From Haliclona indistincta (Eukaryota; Porifera; Demospongiae; Haplosclerida; Chalinidae), in NCBI GenBank assembly GCA_964017065.1, contig OZ024784.1:18069344-18133343 (forward strand): a DNA stretch of 64,000 nucleotides, in the 5' to 3' direction. Each line of letters begins with the position of its first letter. The first letter of the stretch is position 1. Positions 24,572 to 34,300 of this stretch are shown here, in pieces. Under the pieces are notes generated by a model. It ran no database searches and had not been told where the DNA came from. It saw nothing but the letters and a program-made list of their open reading frames with translations. Made by a program: the position numbers and the translations under genes.

Positions 24572-24634
24572 ATATACCCTCGGCGGTTAATTATACCGCC
24601 TTCGGGCGGTATAATTAACCAGCCTCGGGTATAT
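24572..24634. repeat. Perfect hairpin with TTCG loop
   Basis: A 16-bp perfect stem (24585-24600 with 24605-24620, arm GGTTAATTATACCGCC) closes on TTCG. Outer arms ATATACCC and GGGTATAT extend it. A second TTC-loop hairpin with CCCCC/GGGGG arms lies at about 24701-24719. Confidence 0.95.
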
Positions 24635-24774
24635 CCCATACGGTTATGACTCATTTCACCCGGTTTGAAACGACTACGTCACGGATACGTCACGTGCACA
24701 AGCCCCCTTCGGGGGCTTATTTCATCTACTTGCGCGCGCATACTGAATCACTATAAAGCCTTATTAGTAGCAAC

Positions 24775-25443
24775 TACGGAAGCCCAGAGCGGACATTCCA
24801 GTTTCCATTTTCCACTTCCAGTTTCCACTTTCCATTTTGTAAAACGCAAGGCAAAAACTGTAGAGCACACGTTGAAAGATGCATACTGAGCTTGAACCAG
24901 TAACCAGAGAGCGGTTGTAGCTCGTTCCAGGCAGGCTTCCGGCGCGATAAACACGCGGCTGGATGTATTTCGCGAGCCTGAGCGAGCACACCCTTCATCT
25001 CACAGTGCAATGGCAATCATGCAGAGTCAGTGTATTTGCTACTGAGATACACACGTTAAATCTGAAGAATTATTTATTAATCAGCGTACAATCATACATG
25101 GGGTAATAATCTATTATCTATGCTACATCTCTGTTGCGTGTGCCAGGATACAGTGCATAACTGCTTCACGCCATGCAACAATGGTATCAAGTGTCAGATT
25201 TAAAGTGTGCATGTATGTATTGTGCAGCATCCATTCCTGCATGCTTATATACATCCATTACTGAATAATTCCAATTTTTGTAAATTTCTTGCTGCTTGCA
25301 CTGGAAGCCAGCTGGAATGACCTACGGGCTCACCCCGGTATAACTGCTCTCTGGTTACTGTGCTCTACAGTTTTTGCCGTGTTTTACTGCACTTTTTACA
25401 AAATGGAAATTGGAAAGTGGAATGTCCGCTCTGGGCTTCCGTA
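24775..25443. mobile_element. 669 bp MITE with AGCAAC 6-bp TSD, ends resembling E1/E2
   Basis: The inverted ends TACGGAAGCCCAGAGCGGAC are identical at both sides and extend through ACATTCC and repeated TTTCCA motifs, about 95 bp in all. AGCAAC lies outside both (24769-24774 and 25444-25449). The TAYGGMA start and the 6-bp duplication match the style of E1 and E2. Confidence 0.8.
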
Positions 25444-25461
25444 AGCAACGGTTGGTCAGCT

Positions 25462-25560
25462 GGTTCCGGTGGCTCAGAAGTTTAGTGCAGTGGTTTGTGG
25501 TGCAGACGATCCCGGTTCGATTCTCACAGTGTCCATTGTTTTTTGTTGTTGTTTTTTTCA
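25462..25560 (+). repeat. tRNA-derived SINE-like sequence
   Basis: An A-box-like TGGCTCAGAAGTTTAGTGC (about 25470) and a B-box-like GGTTCGATTCTC (about 25513) are spaced about 43 bp apart, as in a tRNA. A T/G-rich tail follows (TTGTTTTTTGTTGTTG). No intact tRNA cloverleaf is claimed. It sits directly beside the right TSD of the 24,775-25,443 MITE. Confidence 0.6.
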
Positions 25561-25599
25561 CAAAAAACTTAAGTTTTTTAGCTAGTACCAACACTCTCG

Positions 25600-25830
25600 A
25601 CGATCCTTAGTTTAGAACGACCCTCCCCACGATCCTTAGCTAGGGCCGAAGGCCCTGTTTAGGACGCCCCTCGCGACTATCTTTAGTTAGGGCCGAAGGC
25701 CCTGTTTAAGACGCCCCTCCCGACGATCCTTAGGCTTTCCAAGGGCCGAAGGCCCGGGTTAGGACGACCCTCCCGACTCTGCGCAGTTAGGACAAGGTTT
25801 TTAGGGTTTTGGGTTTAGTTGACAGTATTC
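25600..25830 (-). repeat. AAGGATCGTCGG minisatellite block, right (inverted) copy
   Basis: This is the inverted counterpart of 23,217-23,400, read on the minus strand. The units are interrupted by three short hairpins AGGGCCGAAGGCCCT or near variants (about 25642, 25689 and 25740). It ends in TTTAGGGTTTTGGGTTTAG. Confidence 0.85.
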
Positions 25831-25950
25831 GTCCATAGTTATCACGTGATTGCCATGGCAACCGTTTCAAACCGGGTGAATTGAGTCATTCCCTATCCCA
25901 TACCGCCTCGGAACCCATGGGTTAACCTATACAACAGGCGTGTTTTTTGA

Positions 25951-25987
<37 letters not shown>
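25951..25987. repeat. (AC)n microsatellite
   Basis: About 17 AC dinucleotides lie between the TTAA element and the next MITE. Confidence 0.95.
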
Positions 25988-25991
<4 letters not shown>

Positions 25992-26007
25992 CATAACCCT
26001 CCCGCAT

Positions 26008-26575
26008 TAGGGATGCGTCTAATTTGCCGGCATAATTTACGGAATAATTGGCATAAGGCATATATAATGCGGGAATAACCGGGAAGTAAACGGAATAAAA
26101 CCAACGTGAATGTGAATCGAGATGTGAATGGCAGCCAGCAGTAGTGGTAGTACTAGTTGTAGCAGAAGTTCTAGAGCCAGTTCCAGCTACTCAACAACTA
26201 CTGAAATTCCTGATACCGATTCTGAAAGTGAAAGCGATTCTGAATCGCCACCTTGCTTCCGTGGGCTGCTGCTGCGAAGAAGGTACTGGCAGTACAACCA
26301 TCCTCTGGCGCAGCTGAGAGAGCATTTTCACTGCTTAACTCGACCTTTTCTGACCAACAGGATAACTCTCTAAAAGACTACATAGAAACATCAGTTATGC
26401 TCAGATACAATAGACAGCCAATGTAATCATCAATCATGCATTGTACTGTTCTGTTTTTTTTGAAAATAATAGAGCATAATTGGAATATTTTAGAGCATAA
26501 CCGGCGTAACCATAACCTTCGGCAATGCCTGAAAGCATAATAGGAAAGAAAAAAAGCATATTAGACTCATCCCTA
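26008..26575 (+). mobile_element. 568 bp hAT-type MITE with 8-bp TSD and a small ORF
   Basis: The flanks are the exact 8-bp repeat TCCCGCAT (26000-26007 and 26576-26583). The inverted ends read TAGGGATGCGTCTAAT and TAGGGATGAGTCTAAT, in the style of hAT ends. It contains an 81-codon ORF (26128-26373) starting MAASSSGSTSCSRSSRASSS with an acidic SESESDSESPP stretch. No transposase core is seen; the ORF may be a leftover N-terminal exon. Confidence 0.85.
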
Positions 26576-26761
26576 TCCCGCATACTGCGCACGGGTAATG
26601 AGATTCATGCTCGTTGACGTTAACAGTCATTATTACTGCGAAACCACAGTTATGCAGAATGAATCTCATTAAAGTTAAATTTTAGCGCTTGCTAAATTTA
26701 ACGTTTATGACCTCACTCGCTAAAAACGCTAAAATTAGTGGTCGCTGGTTTTAAGGTATAA

Positions 26762-28370
26762 TTTTGACGTTCTGAGGGTGAAGCCAGGCATGTCATGAGG
26801 CCGAATTATGGCTTCATTCTTGGTAAAAGGTTCATTTCCTTAATTTGATCAGTATTGTAGTGTAATGCACCCGCTTTCTAGGAATCAAATAACTGCTGGT
26901 AAATTCTTCAGGTGAGATAACAATTATAGTAATAAGAATAATTATTATTACATGCCACAGTGTATGAGTTCAGTGTACATGTATAAACAATAATTATGAT
27001 ATCATATATTATTTTAGAACTATGAATCACTACCACTTGGTGAATACTTGTAAGAACCTTTACTACAATACCCTGAGCTGCCAGTTATCTTCAAGAGATG
27101 ATTCAGGTGTTAAGCAAGACAAAACAACCTGGATGATTTGTATTTTGATTTTTTACTTACTTTTTGTGTTTGTCTTGCCATCATCAATAAGTTATTTTGT
27201 GCCGCAAAAACTTGGTAAGCGATAATTATTAGAAAACTAGGATTTTTGATAATAACCATTGCAATTTTGTTCAATTATAGAGAAAAAAATACATATAATT
27301 ATGTGCTGACAATAACTGGGAAATAGCAGTCTCTCTATTGAATGCATATGCATGGTGTTTAGTCAATACAGGTTTATGATCAGTGTCAGGCTTGGCCATC
27401 AAGATAGAGCAGACTTAGTCGGCTTAGCTCCTATCTTAGGCTACATGCATAGGCTAACATTCATACGCTGATGGCAGTTCAAGTTACATACCCAGTACAA
27501 TAGGGTTTCAAAGTCTGTAATGCTATTATCTCAAGAAGGAGCAAATAACTAAATTTCTAGGACTTCTATAGTTACACTGATCAGAGACGACCAGGATGAA
27601 GTTTGTATGGATGAAAAGGCCACAACATGCAAAGAAAGGCCCAATTTCCAAGTAGCAATGGTGCACGTCGGTGGACTATAGTTTTCGATATTATACTATG
27701 GGGATAAAAGTTGAATGCTCTTTCCTGTCATTCGCTCCTGAATAAACATGAATGTTTTCTATTCTTTATTTTACCCTTTAGAAAGATGGTTGAATTTTAT
27801 AAATGCTCACTTTCGATTAGAGATAGCTAATACTTAATACTCTTGATGCAACAGGCAGTAACAGTTGTATTCATTAATGAGCCATGCATGCAAAGCAGAG
27901 TCACTGAATGTCTGATATGAAAATATAGCACTCAGAAGCAATTCATGCTGCTTCAGCTTGTGCGTGCACTGTATCCAGGTTCTTATCCAGCAAAATCAAG
28001 TCATATTTGAAATTACATGGTGTTCATTTGCAACAGCAACATCTGGATAAATTACATGCAGAACAAAATAAGGAAATGAACATAACTTGTACCAAGAATG
28101 AAGCTATAAGATCAGAGGATTCCTAAGTGGTACAGGTTATGAGTTAAATCATGCACCTTCGCCCTGGGGTTGTGAACATCATATCCGTATGTCAAGGAAG
28201 GAGTCTGTAATCACTGGAATGGAATGTAAACACTAGAATAGATGAAATATGAGAAGTTTAGGGTTAATTCTTAGAATTGAAGCCACATCAGTACAGTAGA
28301 CTACATAAAAGTCCTTGCAATCAAAGCAAACAGTGTACTCATCTGGTTCGTTGCAAGTTGACGGATTAAG
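26762..28370. other. Intergenic stretch, possible small membrane ORF
   Basis: A 67-codon ORF at 27022-27225 contains one hydrophobic segment (WMICILIFYLLFVFVLPSSI) and is preceded by a splice-acceptor-like TTTTAG. There is no family match, so it may be chance. Otherwise the stretch is AT-rich and shows nothing. Confidence 0.35.
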
Positions 28371-31300
28371 ATGCGGTCTTTTCTATTGTGCGTTGCAGTC
28401 ATTACTGCTGGGCTTAGTGATCTGGCTACCTGTCAAAGTGAGATATAGTTCTATTTAAAATGGTGAACTGTGCATTGCCAGTATACTCATCTGGTTCATT
28501 GCAAATTGATGGATTAAGATGCGGTCATTTGTTCCTATTGTGCATCAGTACTGCAGGGTTTGTCGGTGTATCACCATAAACAATGACAACTATAACTAAG
28601 TGATAAAGTAAACTGTGTTCAAAAGTTATTGCATGTGTTTCTCTATCGCATTTTTTCGCTATACACCCCAACGAGCTGTTTAGTGTTAGAAGTGTGCGTA
28701 CATGGCTGGCTCTGCATAATAATTATGTCTAAAGATGTTACTGACATGTAATTAAGAATATAGAGAAAGAGTCAGAGTTTCATAAGTACCTGCTAATACA
28801 AAGCCGTCTTGATTGTAAAATGCGGTTTCCACCATTTTCCTGGACACCAAGGAAAAAGGATGGTGCTTTTCTTGAAAAGGCTTACAGTATTATTTGGGCT
28901 ATAATTATGTAACTATGTATTTACAGTGTCACTCACTATTATAAGTGTTTAACTGTCTTTGATGCTCAATTCCTGTTTGTAACATGTAGGCGATACTTAT
29001 GGACAAGAATTCTTCTTCGGTTTGCCTCGTACACTTCTTCAGACTCCAACTGTGGAACTAAGAGTAGGTACTCCTGCAGACTCTGCTGCTTTCATGGTTG
29101 AAATGGCCGGAATGACTAGCATATCAGGAATGGCTTCATCTACTGAGTTTGCTACGGTCAGTCTCAATGCTAACCTTCAGCTGTCTACTGCTACCTACGA
29201 TGATCGATTGAAAGGAGTAAAGGTTTCTGCTACTGGAACCAATCCAATATCTGTTTTTGTGACAATGAAGTACATTGGTGGATTTTTGGACTTTTCAGTT
29301 CATCCAACAACACAAGCAATGGGTGTGACGAGCTTTGAATACATTGGCATATCTACCGATTATGCTGGAGCAACAAATTCAGGTCGTTTTAGTCAGATTA
29401 TTCTTGTTGCAGCTGACGATGACACAGAAATTAGCATCACTCCATCCCAGACAGTGTCTCTCCCTGAAGATGCTCAAAACCAAGCAAGTTCACTAGTGGA
29501 AGTATCATCTGGTAACACTCACAATGTTACCTTGAACCAAATGCAAACACTTCTTGTCATCAATCCAAACCAAGATAGAGATCTCTCTGGCACTCGAATT
29601 GTCTCCAACAAACCTCTCACTGTTCTCTCTGGTCACAATTGTGGAGCTGTCCCTCATACTGTAGACTTCTGTGAGGGATTGTTTGTCCAAGTTCCTCCAA
29701 CTTATACATGGGGACAGGCTTTTCTCCTATCTCCATTTGGTGGCAGAACAAGCAACCAGTTTTACAGACTTGTAACTGCTGAAACTGGTACCACAATAGC
29801 ATATAGATGTGGCAATTCGGCAGCATTAGGAAGGGAGGTCACTACAAATTCAGACACGGTTTCAATTACTAATGGAATGTACTGTTACTTGACAGCTACA
29901 AAGCCTATTTTTGTAGTGCAGCTTGCAGGTGGCAATGGTAATGATAATACTGGTGATCCTGACATGGCAATCGTGGCACCAACCTCAGGTCATGTCAGCA
30001 GTGCTAGGTTTTTAGCCTTGTCTGCAGCTGAGTTCCCTAATAGTTTTATCTCGGTCACTGTCACAGCTGAACATTTTGATCCGGCACAAATACAACTGGA
30101 TGGAGCACAGCTTATGTGCACTTGGAATGCAATTCGCAATATCACAAATGATGACATTGTCGGCTATGGTTGTACTTCTTCAGTCACCCCAGGTGTTCAC
30201 AATATGACCCACACCGGAAAGGATGGAGTCCTGTCGGTTGCTGCATATGGCTGGAACAATTCTCCTGCACAAGCTTATGCCTATCTGACTAGGCTCAATC
30301 TTGCAGCTGCTGAGCCTACTGGTCCAGGTAATGTTTATTTAGCGTTTCCCTAATGTAGGAGTGGCCATGGAATATGGCTGCTACAATGCATATTGCTGTT
30401 CAAATGACAGTACTTTAAACTATGAGAAATTCTATGCAGTAGCAAGCCTTTAGATCTGCTATTTAGTGTTATTCCAACCCTATTATTAGGGAGTCACGGT
30501 AGTGACTCCCTATGTAGGGATGAACGAGAAAACAAGATGGCGGCTACATACAATGTATTAGCGTTCAAACGCTGATATTTCGCCTGGTGTTGAATTTTAT
30601 AAGTCTTTAGACACTTAGATCTGCTCTCTGGCGTTGCCCCATCTTACAGTAGCAAGGAGATTGCTCGAAATTGTTAATAAAGTGACGAACCTGGAAACGG
30701 TGAAAATCGAGTTTCGTCATCTTCGTTTTCTTCTTTCTTTCTTCTTTCTTCTTTCTTTCTTTCTTCCACTCGCCTAGCACCTTTACGCGAGCAGTGCCGA
30801 GACCAAAACATCCACGAACAGTCGTGAAATTCTCCTGGCATGTGCCTTTTGAGCTTTGTTTTTAGCGTAACGGCGATCTAAGTTCCGCGATTTCTCGATC
30901 GTGATCCATTGTCAGCTCAGTGTTAGACGCCATTATTGTGATTGCGCAATACGCACGTGACCAAGCAATGGGTAGCGCACGTGACCAAGCAGCTAAAGTA
31001 TCGCTGCGCCGTGTGGATCACTATCACGGAGAACACACACCCGGCATTTGTCTGGAGTCTTCGAAGAACGGTAAGCTCATGTAGGATCGCCATTCTGCAC
31101 TTGCCAAATAATATTATAACCGTCTACAAACTAGTGTGGGCGGGGCTCGTGTGCACTGCATGCATGCGTAGGCGACAAGGCAGACCTGATACGTACAGCT
31201 TAACAATTTTAGCTACAAGTTTAAGAAAAGCCATCAACAACAGCAATACTAAACTAATGGTGGAAACAAAGACTTCTCCATACATGCATGATATTGAACT

Positions 31301-34300
31301 GCACTTCACTAAAAAGAAAAAGGGACACAAACAAGAAATTAAAAAGATTTCTATCGAAATCAAAAGGATGTAGTGATGAAGAAATCTACCACTGGTTCAC
31401 AATGTAAACCAACAAGGAACAAGCATAGAATGGTAACACGATTGACTTGCTAACAGACCATAGATCCCTACATCAGTGGCTGTACATAAGATCAATATTT
31501 TGTCACAAGCTGAATTCTATTCAAAGTGTCAGTCAACAGCAAATAGCTGAACTAGCTATAGTCAGGCCACAGCAGCCACTGATGTAGGGATCTATGGTCT
31601 GTTAGCAAGTCAATCGTGTTACCATTCTATGCTTGTTCCTTGTTGGTTTACATTGTGAACCAGTGGTAGATTTCTTCATCACTACATCCTTTTGATTTCG
31701 ATAGAAATCTTTTTAATTTCTTTACTACTAAGAGCTATTTCAAGCTATGTTAATGTGTGTTTACCTGGATGCACTGAAAACTGCCTTTCTATCAGCACGA
31801 AAGAATATGTAGGAAGCTCTTTGAGAATGGTCAATTTGAATTTAGTTTGTATCCAGTAATCAGATTTCAAAGCTGTTTATAGGATATGTTTCTATTAGTG
31901 CAGAACACTTGTTTCCAGCTCAGTACATCAGAAGAATCTCTGCCAGGAAATAGTGTATAGTCATAACATTACAGAATGGGTTCGTATAAACTGTATGGGC
32001 GGGATAATTTGCCTAAATTTTTCGAAGTCCACAAACGAGTCAGTAAAAAGATCATTTCAAGGAAATCCAAGCAGTGGATAGAGCATTAATTTTGCATGAA
32101 AACACATGACACAGTCACTGATGTAGGAAACATGAATGTGTTGTGGCTCTTGTTTGTAAACATTACCACATAATGCTGCGGGATTATTAATATAATAATA
32201 ATGCTTGTATGGTGATTTTGTGTCTTGTTCAGGAACCACCATTAGATTTGTGGAGTTGGTGCCATTGTATGATCTCAGTGGTATTAATGGTGTAATGGAA
32301 CTACCCAGAGTTCAGGAATCTAATTCACCTCCTATATCCATACCTAATTTTCTGATTTATGGTGACGACGTTGTAAAAACAGTTTATGTAAGTCAAATAT
32401 TGCTTCGTGATGCGTGCATGTACTATATATATTACGATATACTTGTGATGTGTTTTATCTACTCCATACTACAGGTGAGTGAGAATGGAGTATTTTCATT
32501 TGATGCTCCCTGGAGGTTCTCTCATCCTGATAGATTTCCAGGGAGAGACTTTGTCGTTGGTCATAGGCATGTTGTAGCCCCATTCTGGAGTGACGGAGAC
32601 ATACGTAGAGAAGGAACTGTTCGATACCTTACCATTACAGAAAATTCTCCTGCTGCTGCTGTTGAAATATTGAATGAAATAGCTGCTCGTGTCCGCGATG
32701 AACTTGACCCACCAAATGGGAAATTTGATCCAACATGGATGATAGTAGCGCAGTGGGATAAAGTACATCCATTTCCTCATGGCAGTGACAATCGTGATGG
32801 AGTTTCTGAAGAATACTTAAACAGAGTAGGTCTATATTTTTATCATGTGCATAATAGTTATTATTGGAACGATGAATCCTTATGCAAGATGCAAGATCAC
32901 TCAGTTAAGATAAATGTGTTTATAAGCTGACTTTGCCCATGCGATCATGTTCAACTGGAAGTGATAAAATTTCACACATTTCAGAAATTCAGCATATTAT
33001 TATTCTAATTTTCTGTTCATACAATTGCTGAACTACATACATGATTTGTAACTTTACTGGTGTATCTTTCATTACAGACAAATACTTTTCAAGGAATAAT
33101 CGTCACAGACAATGTGTTTTCATATGCTTTCTTCTCTTATACTTGTGGAGATGTGCAATGGAGTGGTCAAGGTTTTGAAACATCTGTTGCTGGTTATAAC
33201 TCTTTCAGAAACTACTTCTCAAACCATCCTGCAAATGGGTTTGCAGATGTTGGACGTATCATTTCATGTACTCGTGTAGTTGCTGCCAACCAAAACCGAA
33301 GAAAACGGGCAGTTGGAAACAATGGCGCTGCTGGGTGTGTGATGCCTGCTAATCCTAATGTTCAACAAGCATTAATGGACTGCTGCACAGCCCTTGATAA
33401 TGATAGAAATTCATTCAATCCAGCTATCTTGGCTGCGGCACAAATGCAAGTACCCGCTTGCCCACCAGTTAGGGCACAAATAGCAGTGGATGGCAGGTTT
33501 GACCCTTTACCTATGTTTGCCAATTGCTTTTTGTCACGTATGGATGTTGATCCTATGTTGCCCGGAAGAGTACTTCGAGGAATGTTTAGAGCTGAGTGCT
33601 GTTACACAGCTGGCGGGTGAGCTGGTAACTCTTGTTATGCATTTGTAACAATGCATGCATAATGCTGTAAGAAGGAATAATTATTATGTCATCTTCTCAT
33701 CATTTCTATGTACAGAGCTTTGATAAGGACTGGTCCTAATGCAGGCAGACTGGTTAATTTGAATTTTAATGATACAAAGTTCAGTGCTGACTGTGTTGCT
33801 GCTGGCAGACCTGATAAATACACTGACAGGAGACCCATTAGTAAAGTTGGACCAGCTGCCAGAACAATATGTATGATTTCAATCTTTCATATCTTGTTTT
33901 GATTTCTGTTTATTTCAGGTGCCAGTGGGAGTGGTGATCCACACTATACATCATTTGATGGACAGTACTACACATTTAGAAGAGAAGGAGAGCATACAAT
34001 TGTTGGAATAAATGACGATCAGAATAGGCCACTTTTTGCAATGCAAGGCAGAATTAATCGATTACTGATAAAAGCAATGGCATTTGGTATTCCAGGAGTT
34101 GAAACTTATCAGGTTAGTGGTATAATATTTTTGGAAGTGAGAACATGTTGTAATGCTTTACAGCGGATGTATACATAGGCAGGATAACAGTGTCTTTATA
34201 ACTGCAAATATGACATGGGTTGCTTTTTTACAACGTTAAGGAGATTTCATATTAGAAATGTAGAGTAGGATTTGTGATAGTATGCAAAAAATTCATATTA

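Larger units (their letters stand above)
22821..25921. mobile_element. ~3.1 kb TTAA-target element (piggyBac- or Kolobok-like ends), non-autonomous
   Basis: TTAA flanks both sides (22817-22820 and 25922-25925). The ends read inward CCCATGGGTTCCTCGGCAG on the left and CCCATGGGTTCCGAGGCGG on the right. Inside are further inverted pairs: about 22846-22920 with 23036-23130; 23140-23192 with 24518-24570; and AAGGATCGT repeat blocks at 23,217-23,400 and 25,600-25,830. No transposase is visible. TTAA plus CCC ends is the piggyBac pattern; Kolobok also uses TTAA. Confidence 0.7.
21513..26758. mobile_element. Outer ~5.2 kb element with TAA TSD, host for nested insertions
   Basis: The left end TACCTTAAACCCAGTAATTT and the right end, read inward TACCTTAAAACCAGCGACCA, are imperfect inverted repeats that continue through GCGACCACT and TTTTAGCG. 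TAA lies outside both ends (21510-21512 and 26759-26761). The span contains at least three other elements (22,821-25,921; 24,775-25,443; 26,008-26,575). No transposase frame survives, so it is either a gutted Harbinger-type element or two solo ends that pair by chance. The matching TSD favours one element. Confidence 0.6.

Noticed and set aside
24701..24719. GC-rich hairpin followed by a T run, like a bacterial terminator
   Set aside because: The context is a eukaryotic transposon nest with many similar palindromes and no bacterial genes.
25466..25535. Functional tRNA gene
   Set aside because: A- and B-box-like motifs are present, but no acceptor stem or consistent cloverleaf could be drawn. 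It was called SINE-like instead.
30942..31373. 143-codon ORF in the mucin-gene intron
   Set aside because: It lies inside a dispersed repeat, shows no domain, and the frame is not kept in the second copy near 61,507-62,211.
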